Shown here piece after piece: positions 7,663 through 14,842 of a stretch of DNA of 64,000 bases. The position numbers and the translations under genes are program-made. Below the pieces are notes generated by a model. The model had not been told where the DNA came from, did no database searches, and saw nothing but the letters and a program-made list of their open reading frames with translations. The number at the start of each line of letters is the position of its first letter. The first letter of the stretch is position 1. Origin of the DNA: Coprococcus phoceensis (GTDB lineage: Bacteria; Bacillota; Clostridia; Lachnospirales; Lachnospiraceae); contig NZ_FNWC01000007.1 in assembly GCF_900104635.1 (NCBI RefSeq), positions 124,001 through 188,000 on the forward strand, written 5' to 3'.

Positions 7663-8814
7663 TTAACATCTTTGTGGTATTCGAAGCTGTGGTTTTCCAA
7701 GATGCCCACCACAGGATTTACACACACAAATATTTATTTCATAAAGCTGTTTTAATATTTCCGGCATCTCCTTACCTCGAAGCTTCGAGAGATACTTTTG
7801 GCATCCAAGGAGATTCCGGCATAAAGTAAGCTTCTTGTGTTTGCTACGGGAACAAAGAAGTCCGTAATGCCGAATCCTGACAAAACGTTTTGGCGGTACA
7901 TGCATCAGAAACCGTCGTATAAATTCAACACCGGAAAGGGTCAGTTCTTTCCATTGTCCTTTGTTCCGGTAATCTTTTACAGAAAAAGTAACGTTTTCAT
8001 CGTCCATACAGATGATGCGGTGATTGCTGATGGCAATCCTATGGGTATACTTTCCAAGGTAGTCAATCACAGACTGTGCGCCGTTAAAAGTTTTCTTACA
8101 ATAAGGAATCCATTCCGCATCATAACAGAAATCAATCAGTTCTTTGAACACATAATGGTTACTGTATTTTTCGGCAGTTCCATGAAACTTAAGTTGATTC
8201 GTATTCCAGAGATTTTTCAACTCATCCATATATTTTCCACGAAAGACTTTGGAGATAGCCCATATAGGAAGAAAAAACTCAGTACCGTTGTCTTTCCATT
8301 CGTTTTTGGATGTCAGACCACCGCCGAGCAGTATTGTATGGATATGGGGATGAAAGTTCATTTCAGATCCCCATGTATGCAGGATGCAGATATAGCCGAC
8401 AGCAGCACCAAGGTGCTTTGGGTCAGCAGTCAGTTCACTGATTGTAGCAGAAGCTGCATGATACAGGGTGTCATATAACAGTTTCTGATTATTGTAAATG
8501 ATTGGATTCAGAATGTCAGGAACTGTAAATACCAAGTGGAAGTAGGGTGCATCAAGCACATCCTCTTTGCGGGCATCCATCCACATTTCCTTTGGAACAG
8601 CCTGACACATGGGACAACAACGGTTGCGGCAGGAATTATAGTGAATCTGAACAGCACCACAGTCTTCACATACACTGACGTTTGCACCATAGGCTCCGGT
8701 TTTGCAGTTCAAGATGTTCCGGGCAACTTTTGCCTGTTCCGGAGAAGGAGAATACTTTTCAAGGTATGCCGAATAAAAACACCGGAAAATATCCTGAACG
8801 GTGGGCTTATTCAT
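7663..8814 (-). CDS. IS91-family Y2 (HUH) transposase
   Basis: 383 residues from the ATG at 8814 (NKPTVQDIF...). An N-terminal zinc-binding domain shows CEDCGA and CRNRCCPMC; the HUH motif is HPHIH in a GSEMNFHPHIHTIL context; the Tnp region NGAQSVIDYLGKYTHRIAISN carries the paired tyrosines expected in Y2 enzymes. It moves the unit by single-strand rolling-circle transposition. The frame is open for 34 further codons upstream, but the ATG at 8814 overlaps the stop of the recombinase gene by 8 bases, the expected coupling. Confidence 0.92.
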   Translation of the reverse strand: MNKPTVQDIFRCFYSAYLEKYSPSPEQAKVARNILNCKTGAYGANVSVCEDCGAVQIHYNSCRNRCCPMCQAVPKEMWMDARKEDVLDAPYFHLVFTVPDILNPIIYNNQKLLYDTLYHAASATISELTADPKHLGAAVGYICILHTWGSEMNFHPHIHTILLGGGLTSKNEWKDNGTEFFLPIWAISKVFRGKYMDELKNLWNTNQLKFHGTAEKYSNHYVFKELIDFCYDAEWIPYCKKTFNGAQSVIDYLGKYTHRIAISNHRIICMDDENVTFSVKDYRNKGQWKELTLSGVEFIRRFLMHVPPKRFVRIRHYGLLCSRSKHKKLTLCRNLLGCQKYLSKLRGKEMPEILKQLYEINICVCKSCGGHLGKPQLRIPQRC

Positions 8815-9658
8815 AATCAGCACCTTCTTTCCTGTCAAAGGGACTTTGGATTCCCATGAGGGATTTGTTGCTGACATGAAGATAAACTTCCGTGGATTTT
8901 GGGTCACGGTGTCCAAGCAGTGCCTGAATATTCTGCCGTTCTACTCCCTGCTCCATCAGATGAGTTGCAAAGCTATGACGGAGACAGTGTGGAGTTGCTT
9001 TCTTTGGAAGTTCAGCATCGGATACTGCCCGTCGCATCACTTGCTCCAGTGTACTGACTGTCAGGTAATTACCAGTAAATTTATTAGGAAACAGGATCCC
9101 ACGGGGACGTCCTTTCTCAAACCAGTATTGTGTAAGGATATCCAGACACCGTTTAGAAAGAATTGTATAGCGATCCATCCTGTTCTTCGTATCCCGGACA
9201 TGGATCTGCATATTTGAACGGGAAATATCATCATAATGAAGGTGGAGCACTTCAGAAACCCGCATCCCGGAAGAATACATCGTTGCAAACATGGCTCTAT
9301 ATTTGATATCATCAACAGCTTCTAATAGACGGTCTATTTCATCAACAGTCAGTACGGTCGGAAGCTTGTGTTCCAGAATCATACGTGGAACTGTGATATC
9401 ATCCCAAAGGATATGCAGGACATTCCGATAGAAAAAACGGATAGCCGAATTATAAAGGTTCAGAGTTGTGGCTCTTAGTCCTTCCTCTTTTTTGGCAAGC
9501 AAAAAATTTCTGACATCCTGGCAGGTAAGTTCTTCAGGGGGCTTCGCTTGATATTTCAGAAAGTAAGAAACATAGTTTTTATAGCAGTTGATGGAACGCT
9601 CTTTGAGGTTACGGATTTTTCCGGCTTCCTCAAGCTGTTCTAAATATTTTTCATACAT
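8807..9658 (-). CDS. tyrosine recombinase of the IS91-like unit
   Basis: 283 residues, phage-integrase family. Core-binding domain about 1-95, catalytic domain with Arg in SSGMRVSEVL, HCLRHSFATHL, LGHRDPKSTEVYLHV (His and nucleophile Tyr). Start taken at ATG 9658 because GGAGG stands 8 bases upstream; an ATG 15 bases earlier overlaps that site. The stop overlaps the transposase start. XerC-like recombinases occur next to Y2 transposases in several IS91-type elements; their role there is not settled. The 283-residue size and lack of an arm-binding domain separate it from the element integrase at 2033. Confidence 0.88.
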   Translation of the reverse strand: MYEKYLEQLEEAGKIRNLKERSINCYKNYVSYFLKYQAKPPEELTCQDVRNFLLAKKEEGLRATTLNLYNSAIRFFYRNVLHILWDDITVPRMILEHKLPTVLTVDEIDRLLEAVDDIKYRAMFATMYSSGMRVSEVLHLHYDDISRSNMQIHVRDTKNRMDRYTILSKRCLDILTQYWFEKGRPRGILFPNKFTGNYLTVSTLEQVMRRAVSDAELPKKATPHCLRHSFATHLMEQGVERQNIQALLGHRDPKSTEVYLHVSNKSLMGIQSPFDRKEGADYE

Positions 9659-9871
9659 AATAAAATCCTCCATGTAAAATCAGTAGTAATCAAAACACTG
9701 CTTTACACGGAGGTGCATTTGGGTCATAAAACCGCTTGCCAACCAAGCGGAAGGGTGGTATTCTTTTCATAGGCAGTGGGAAGGTCGATCCTGTTTGATT
9801 GTTATTTTGTGGTGATTTAACAATACTACTTTTAGGACTTGCTTTCCACTGTTTTTTATTATAGAAAACAG

Positions 9872-9917
9872 AAAATCGCTATGCCACAGCCTTGGCAGGC
9901 CATCGCGCAGCGATTTT
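9872..9917. repeat. hairpin followed by GTTC
   Basis: AAAATCGCT at 9872-9880 pairs with AGCGATTTT at 9909-9917, with a GC-rich interior unlike the surrounding A/T-rich DNA, and is followed by GTTC. GTTC is one of the tetranucleotides reported next to IS91-type ends, so this could be a relic of a transposon end. Confidence 0.4.
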
Positions 9918-9951
9918 GTTCAATTCCAGTTTGAAAAGGGGAAATGAAAAA

Positions 9952-10347
9952 GTGGCAATTTCAAATATAAATACAATTATTAGTAATGATATTCAAAAAG
10001 TTTGGAACATTGTTTTAGCTGTTGATAAATATAACTCATGGCGAAGTGATTTGAGCAAAACAGAAATAATAAATGACAAACAATTTATTGAATACACAAA
10101 AAATGGATATGCTACTACATTTACCGTTACCGTTGCAGAACCATATAAACGCTGGGAATTTGATATGGAGAATAGCAACATGAAAGGTCATTGGATTGGT
10201 GTTTTTATAGACAAAGGGAATGAAACACAAATAGACTTTACAGAAAATGTGATACCTAAAAAGTGGTTTATGAAACCTTTTGTAAAAACCTATTTGAAAA
10301 AACAACAAAAGCAATTTGTTCTGGACTTAAAGAAAGCATTGGAATAA
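9952..10347 (+). CDS. SRPBCC-family small ligand-binding protein
   Basis: 131 residues. An N-terminal strand and helix (ISNINTIISNDIQKVWNIVL), a WRSDLSKTEII stretch, a central sheet with W-E-F-D and HWIGVFIDKGNETQIDFTENV, and a long amphipathic C-terminal helix (VKTYLKKQQKQFVLDLKKAL) give the START/SRPBCC helix-grip pattern. No catalytic residues are assigned in this family by sequence alone. GTG at 9952 is preferred (AAAGGGG upstream); the frame also runs back through the GC-rich hairpin to a TTG at 9892, which looks like transposon sequence and not coding. Cargo role unknown. Confidence 0.6.
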   Translation: MAISNINTIISNDIQKVWNIVLAVDKYNSWRSDLSKTEIINDKQFIEYTKNGYATTFTVTVAEPYKRWEFDMENSNMKGHWIGVFIDKGNETQIDFTENVIPKKWFMKPFVKTYLKKQQKQFVLDLKKALE

Positions 10348-10373
10348 TAAAATTCAAGATTGGAGGGTTGGAA

Positions 10374-10694
10374 ATGGCTTCAAGTAAAGATTATTTACAA
10401 TTTGTTTTAGAACAATTATCAGAATTACAAGAAATAACATATCGTGCAATGATGGGAGAATTTATTATTTATTATCGTGGAAAAATCGTTGGCGGTATAT
10501 ATGATGATAGGTTACTTGTAAAACCAACAAAGTCTGCAATTTCTTATATGCCGACAGTTACTTATGAAATTCCATACGAAAACGCCAAAGAAATGTTATT
10601 GGTGGAAGAAGTTGATAATAAAGATTTTCTGACGGGGTTATTTGATGTGATGTATGATGAACTACCAACGCCAAAACCTAAAAAGAAAAAATAA
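10374..10694 (+). CDS. TfoX/Sxy N-terminal domain protein
   Basis: 106 residues: SKDYLQFVLEQLSEL, then YRAMMGEFIIYYRGKIVGGIYDDRLLVKPTKSA, the core of the TfoX_N fold, and a lysine-rich tail (PKPKKKK). In proteobacteria TfoX/Sxy acts in competence regulation, but single-domain copies in Firmicutes have no known function. ATG at 10374 has TTGGAGGG upstream. It follows the SRPBCC gene by 26 bases, probably as one operon, and ends at the second copy of the intercassette terminator. Confidence 0.75.
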   Translation: MASSKDYLQFVLEQLSELQEITYRAMMGEFIIYYRGKIVGGIYDDRLLVKPTKSAISYMPTVTYEIPYENAKEMLLVEEVDNKDFLTGLFDVMYDELPTPKPKKKK

Positions 10695-10705
10695 ACAGCT
10701 TCTAG

Positions 10706-10763
10706 TTTACAATTTCATATCCATATACACAAAGCAGTTAGTTTTAGGATTGACTGCTTTTTA
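10706..10763 (+). repeat. intercassette terminator repeat, copy 2
   Basis: Near copy of 6538-6597, with the same AAAGCAGT/ACTGCTTT hairpin and T run. It terminates the SRPBCC-TfoX pair. Confidence 0.7.
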
Positions 10764-10833
10764 AAAAGACACCATTTAGGTGTAATGATGTCTTTTGGGT
10801 GTTATTTTATAGGTCATATCAAGGCTCATTCAA

Positions 10834-10855
10834 TCGTGGTAAATTCGTGGTAAAA
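10834..10855. promoter_or_regulatory. putative integrase arm-binding repeats, right end
   Basis: TCGTGGTAAAT at 10834-10844 and TCGTGGTAAAA at 10845-10855 stand in direct tandem 80 bases from the element's right end and match the copies near the left end. Confidence 0.6.
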
Positions 10856-10930
10856 TGAGTTTTTTCTATACTTCAAAATACTTGAAAGTATAGTGTTTAT
10901 GCGGATAATCGAAAATTAGATATAAAATTT

Positions 10931-12015
10931 ATGAAAAAATGATATATACAGATAATACCTCTGTGGACACTATACCAAAAGTAATTGGGATATATGGGGA
11001 CAAAGGTCCGCCGGGACAGACTGGAAACGGAATAAAATCAATTGCAAATTATTATCTTGCCACTACCGCGAAGAGTGGCGTGACAATATCCACAGAGGGT
11101 TGGACAACAACGATACAAACTATGACTTCATCTAAAAAATATCTTTGGAATTATGAGATTGTTGTATATACAGATGGGAGCAAATACACATCTGCTCCAT
11201 GCATCATAGGGGTATACGGTGACAAAGGAGCCGCAGGAGAAAATGGAATGAGTGGAATTATTGTATCAGATACAGCACCATCAAATCCAGAAGTAGGTCA
11301 ATTATGGCAGAAAGCATCCGGTCAACCAATACAACGCTGGGATGGAAAGAAGTGGACTATTCATTATATTTCGGTAGATAATTTGGATGTGGATACATTG
11401 AGTGCCATTTCAGCAAATCTAGGAGATGTTTCGTTCGGAACAATTACAAATTATGTGGAAGGAAAAAGGGCACTTGCAGTAGGAAATAATAGTGTTGATT
11501 TTTATAATTCAAATGCTGAAAGAGAGCATATTGGATATATAAGACCGTACACGGATGGAGGTTATGACAAATATGGAATTGAGATTGCAGGAGACAACAG
11601 ATTTCTATTTGGAGTAGCTGGCAATATCGTACATATGGATAATCAGACATTGAACTATGATGGATTGTTTAATTTAGGTGGCAAGCCAATGAATTATGAA
11701 ATTATAACATCATCAAATACAATCGCCATAAAGTATGCGAACGGATTGTTGCTATGTGCTGGACACACTTCTTTTGCAGCTACAACAGCTATTACAGCAA
11801 AAGCGGATGTGGTATTCCCGGTTCCGTTTAAAGATACAGGCTATTATTTTGGGTCAAACGTGCAAAGAAATGGAAGTATTGTTACGTCTTACTGGGAGGG
11901 AGATGTTGGTGGAAACAATATACGTACAACAGCAAAAACCAGTATTTCTCACTCGAAAACAAATGGAAATTATGGAATTGCCTACAACTGGTTTGCAATA
12001 GGATTTTGGAAATAG
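10931..12015 (+). pseudogene. phage tail gene, 3' fragment (continues the gene cut at 1859)
   Basis: Continues the interrupted tail gene: YEKMIYTDN, then IGIYGDKGPPGQTG collagen-like turns, a further WTTTIQTMTSSKKYLWN repeat, VIGVYGDKGAAGENG, a SDTAPSNPEVGQLWQK segment common in phage tail tips, and a C-terminal 200-residue beta domain. The first in-frame ATG is at 10939, so an internal product of 358 residues could still be made if a ribosome site existed, but none is obvious. The restored protein would have 423 residues. Confidence 0.85.
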
Positions 12016-12054
12016 TGAAGGAAAATTTATAAATGAAGAATGAAGAAATCAGAG

Positions 12055-12081
12055 TGAGACCGTAAGGGTCTTTTTATTTTT
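12055..12081 (+). terminator. terminator after the tail gene
   Basis: AGACC-GTAAG-GGTCT stem at 12057-12071 followed by TTTTATTTTT. It separates the tail gene from the lysis genes. Confidence 0.65.
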
Positions 12082-12112
12082 GTTGCATAAAAATAGTAAA
12101 GGAGATGAAGAA

Positions 12113-12343
12113 TTGGAGACGATTATTTCAGCGTGCATATCAGCATGCGTGACGTTATTGGTGTGTATCATAAGCAATCGTGCACAACAGGAGAAAACAA
12201 GAGCGTTAATGCAGTACAAGCTCGATGAGCTTACGAAAAAAGTCGAAAAGCATAATTCAGTTGTGGAAAGGACTTTTTTATTGGAAGAAAAAATTAAGGT
12301 AGCAAATCATAGAATTGAAGATTTAGAGGGAAAGGTAGGATAA
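12113..12343 (+). CDS. small phage membrane protein (XhlA-like position)
   Basis: 76 residues from a TTG at 12113, chosen because AAAGGAG is 8 bases upstream and no ATG fits the frame. An N-terminal membrane segment (IISACISACVTLLVCIIS) is followed by a basic, heptad-rich helix ending in VERTFLLEEKIKVANHRIEDLEGKV. The shape, a membrane helix plus coiled coil, and the place directly before the holin match hemolysin XhlA-like or holin-partner proteins of siphophages. Sequence alone does not confirm the role. Confidence 0.6.
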   Translation: METIISACISACVTLLVCIISNRAQQEKTRALMQYKLDELTKKVEKHNSVVERTFLLEEKIKVANHRIEDLEGKVG

Positions 12344-12347
12344 GACT

Positions 12348-12671
12348 ATGGAACAACTTATTATGAATACAACATTGATTATTGGAATTATTGGAGTACT
12401 TGCGTTTGCGGTATCCGTCATTACACAGGTATTTAAAGGAGTATCGGGGCTTAAGAAGATTCCTACAGACATCTTAGTATTTGTACTGTCTATCGGAATC
12501 ACGGTGATGGCGTTTATTGCATATATGCAGTACATACAACAAGCGATTTTGTGGTACATGATCATTGCTGCTATTATGGCAGGATTCTTGGTGGCATTTG
12601 TGGCTATGTACGGATGGGAAAAAGCAGCAGAGCTTTGGAAGAGATTTTACAAGGGTAGCGTAGACAGATAA
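12348..12671 (+). CDS. phage holin
   Basis: 107 residues with three predicted membrane helices (about 8-28, 40-60, 66-90) and a charged C-terminus (KRFYKGSVDR). Together with the lysozyme gene 45 bases downstream this fits a holin that releases the endolysin through the membrane. It starts 4 bases after the previous stop. Confidence 0.8.
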   Translation: MEQLIMNTTLIIGIIGVLAFAVSVITQVFKGVSGLKKIPTDILVFVLSIGITVMAFIAYMQYIQQAILWYMIIAAIMAGFLVAFVAMYGWEKAAELWKRFYKGSVDR

Positions 12672-12716
12672 TTCAGAGGGCGAGTAATCGTCCTCTTTTG
12701 TGAAAGGAGATTTAAT

Positions 12717-13664
12717 ATGGAAAGAAAGATTATTGATGTAAGCTATCATAACGGTACAATTGACTGGAATGCAGTAAAAGTCAGTGGAATTGAAGGAGCA
12801 ATTCTCCGATGTGGATATGGAGATGATATTGTCGGACAAGACGATAGTCAGTGGTTTCGTAATGCAGACGAATGTACAAGGCTTGGAATTCCATTTGGGG
12901 TGTATATTTACTCTTATGCAAAATCAGAAGCGCAGAGTAGGAGTGAAGCAGCACATGTGTTACGTCTGATCAGCGGATACAAGTTAAGCTATCCAATCTA
13001 TTTGGACTTGGAGGAATCAGGCACTGAAAGCCATGCAGTTGCTGGTGCGAAAATTTTCTGTGATATTATTGAAAAAGCTGGATACGTGGTCGGTATCTAC
13101 GCGAATCAAAATTGGTTTCAGAATATCATCGGAAATCAGCTTGATAGATACACAAAATGGATTGCAAGATACTCATCAAATAAACCGACCGTAGCGTGTG
13201 ATATTTGGCAGCACACAAGTGATGGAACAGTAAGTGGAATTAACGGAAGAGTGGACATGAATATCTGCTACAGAGATTTTCCGGCAGAAATCAAGGGAGG
13301 CACAAACAATATGAGTAAGAGACAATTTTATCCAGGAGAAGCCTACACTGCAAATCAAGCAAATGTATATACTACAGGCGATTGTAATGCAGTAAGACAG
13401 ACATTGGCGCGGGGAAGTAAGGTGAAAGTGTTAGACACCGGAACAGAAGTGGTAACTGTAGAAATCACACAGAAGGGATACATGAAATGCAATGATTTAT
13501 TGCCATTGTTCAAAAAAGGGGATAAAGCGAAACTGGTGGAAGATGTAACAGTTACAATTCCAAAAGGAACGGTAATCACATCGGACGACAGCGGATATGG
13601 AGGAATTAAAGCAACAGTGCAGGGTGTTGTTGATTGTAGGAAAATCGAGCATGTAAAACATTAA
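12717..13664 (+). CDS. GH25 lysozyme endolysin
   Basis: 315 residues. The N-terminal 195 residues form a GH25 muramidase: IDVSYHNGTIDWNAVK (first catalytic Asp), GAILRCGYGD, FGVYIYSYAKS, YPIYLDLEESG (D-x-E pair of the active site), WIARYSSNKP, DIWQHTSDGTVSGINGRVDMN. The C-terminal 110 residues (from NNMSKRQFYPG) lack a named domain in my reading and are likely a wall-binding module. It cleaves the MurNAc-GlcNAc bond at lysis. AAAGGAG precedes the ATG. It is the last prophage gene. Confidence 0.93.
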   Translation: MERKIIDVSYHNGTIDWNAVKVSGIEGAILRCGYGDDIVGQDDSQWFRNADECTRLGIPFGVYIYSYAKSEAQSRSEAAHVLRLISGYKLSYPIYLDLEESGTESHAVAGAKIFCDIIEKAGYVVGIYANQNWFQNIIGNQLDRYTKWIARYSSNKPTVACDIWQHTSDGTVSGINGRVDMNICYRDFPAEIKGGTNNMSKRQFYPGEAYTANQANVYTTGDCNAVRQTLARGSKVKVLDTGTEVVTVEITQKGYMKCNDLLPLFKKGDKAKLVEDVTVTIPKGTVITSDDSGYGGIKATVQGVVDCRKIEHVKH

Positions 13665-13671
13665 ATGAACA

Positions 13672-13695
13672 GCCCCATCTCCGAAGAGGTGGGGC
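13672..13695 (+). terminator. hairpin after the endolysin gene
   Basis: GCCCCATCTC at 13672-13681 pairs with GAGGTGGGGC at 13686-13695 around CGAA. There is no clear T run, so it may be a transcript end or processing signal. Confidence 0.5.
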
Positions 13696-13743
13696 GAAAA
13701 TATTGTATCATCTTACAAAACTTAATAGAATATAATAAAACCG

Positions 13744-13839
13744 TTTACAACACGTTTACAACAAAAATGCCTGCAAACGGCGTATTTATGTAAAATTATT
13801 TTACATAGATTTAACATTACTTGCGTTTTAGATTTAACA
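13744..13839 (+). promoter_or_regulatory. Pho-box-like 11 base repeats upstream of pstS
   Basis: TTTACA at 13744 and 13755, and TTTACA at 13800 followed by TTAACA at 13811, are each exactly 11 bases apart; another TTAACA starts at 13834. Gram-positive PhoP binds TT(A/T)ACA-type direct repeats with 11 base periodicity. The sites stand 75-170 bases ahead of the pst operon whose last genes encode the matching two-component system. Confidence 0.6.
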
Positions 13840-13914
13840 GAGGTTCGATATGATATGACCTGTGAAGAAGTTAAGGAATAAAAAATCTTTTACTGAAAAA
13901 GGAGAAATGTAAAA

Positions 13915-14823
13915 ATGAAAATGAAAAAGTTTTTAGCGTTAACAGCAACAGTAGCAATGGTAGCCTCAATGGCAGTTGGATGTGGAAACTCAGGTAATTC
14001 AGATAAAACAGATGGAAAAGCAGAGACAGAATTTGATGCGGCAAATGATATCTCAGTTGTTTCAAGAGAAGATGGTTCGGGAACAAGAGGTGCTTTTATC
14101 GAGTTGTTCGGAATTGAAGAAAAAGACGCTTCAGGAGAAAAAGTAGATAACACAACAGAGGAGGCTAACATTACAAATAGTACATCCGTTATGTTATCAA
14201 CAGTGGCGGACAATGAGTATGCAATCGGATATGTTTCACTTGGTTCTTTAAATGACACTGTAAAAGCATTGAAAGTAGATGGGGCAGAGCCGACAGAAGA
14301 AAACATCAAATCTGGCGAATACAAAGTGGCAAGACCGTTTAATATCGCAACAAAAGGTGATGTAAGCGAGGTGGCTCAGGACTTTATCAATTTTATCTTG
14401 AGCACGGAAGGTCAGGCAGTTGTGTCAGAAAGCGGATATATTGCTTTGGATAACGTTCAGGCATATGCAGGAAGCAAATCGGCAGGTAAAGTATCCATCG
14501 CAGGTTCATCTTCTATCACGCCGGTTATGGAAAAATTAAAAGAAGCATATTTAAAAGTAAATCCATCAGCAGAGATTGAAATTCAGGAAAGTGATTCTAC
14601 AACAGGTATGACATCTGTAGCAGACGGTATCTGCGACATCGGAATGGCATCCAGAGAAGTGAAAGAGGAAGAGCTTGCAAAAGGCTTGAAAGCAACTGTA
14701 ATCGCAACAGATGGTATCGCAGTGATTGTCAACAAAGCAAACACATTGGATGACATTACAAGTGATCAGGTAAAATCAATCTATGTTGGTGATGCACTTT
14801 CATGGGATGAAATTATAAAATAA
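13915..14823 (+). CDS. pstS: phosphate-binding lipoprotein PstS, permuted
   Basis: 302 residues. Signal peptide and lipobox VGC (Cys about 23) mark an exported lipoprotein of the high-affinity phosphate ABC importer. Known PstS motifs are present but in reversed order: SREDGSGTRGAF, ITNSTSVMLSTVADNEYAIGYVSLG and FINFILSTEGQ come first (about 42-175), then IAGSSSITPVMEKLKEAY, ESDSTTGMTSVADGICDIGMASRE and TDGIAVIVNKAN (about 197-290). In usual PstS the GS-S-T-P lobe is N-terminal. All phosphate-contacting loops (S-x-S-S, S-R-E, GSGTR) remain. First gene of pstSCAB-phoU. Confidence 0.93.
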   Translation: MKMKKFLALTATVAMVASMAVGCGNSGNSDKTDGKAETEFDAANDISVVSREDGSGTRGAFIELFGIEEKDASGEKVDNTTEEANITNSTSVMLSTVADNEYAIGYVSLGSLNDTVKALKVDGAEPTEENIKSGEYKVARPFNIATKGDVSEVAQDFINFILSTEGQAVVSESGYIALDNVQAYAGSKSAGKVSIAGSSSITPVMEKLKEAYLKVNPSAEIEIQESDSTTGMTSVADGICDIGMASREVKEEELAKGLKATVIATDGIAVIVNKANTLDDITSDQVKSIYVGDALSWDEIIK

Positions 14824-14842
14824 GTAGAGGAAACGAAAGACG

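Larger units (their letters stand above)
7389..9740 (-). mobile_element. IS91-like unit (Y2 transposase plus tyrosine recombinase)
   Basis: Two overlapping minus-strand genes encode a Y2-type transposase and a tyrosine recombinase, a pairing seen in some IS91-family elements. Limits are approximate: left at a large imperfect inverted repeat (7389-7481), which lies downstream of the transposase as expected for the replication-origin end; right near palindromes at 9674-9745. IS91 elements have no terminal inverted repeats and make no target duplication, so exact ends cannot be read off. Confidence 0.7.
1860..10930. mobile_element. 9.07 kb Tn916-type integrative element carrying dfrF
   Basis: Boundaries come from the split tail gene. 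Imperfect terminal inverted repeats are visible: AAATTATATATGTC from 1864 and, reading inward from the right end, AAATTTTATATCTAATTT. A few extra bases (about 1860-1863) at the left are consistent with a coupling sequence, as known for Tn916-like insertion. Modules: int-xis at the left end, a Rep_trans/MobT-like gene, an oriT-like region, an XRE regulator, then cargo. No type IV secretion, FtsK/TcpA-like or cell-wall hydrolase genes are present, so it would need a helper for transfer. Insertion at an A/T-rich site fits the family. Confidence 0.88.
1..13695. mobile_element. prophage late region (partial, continues left of window)
   Basis: Tail-associated genes, a tail-fibre-like gene, a small membrane protein, a holin and a GH25 lysozyme lie in the usual late-operon order, all on the plus strand. 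The right limit is placed after the lysozyme because the next gene is the host pst operon; no attachment site could be identified. Integrase and head genes are not in the window. A separate 9 kb element interrupts the tail genes. Confidence 0.8.

Noticed and set aside
7837..8859. Plus-strand open frames of 107 to 213 codons
   Set aside because: They run opposite the Y2 transposase, whose zinc finger and HUH motif are clear on the minus strand.
13665..13914. tRNA-like attachment site at the right prophage end
   Set aside because: No cloverleaf and no core repeat could be recognised; the left end is outside the window, so an att site cannot be defined.
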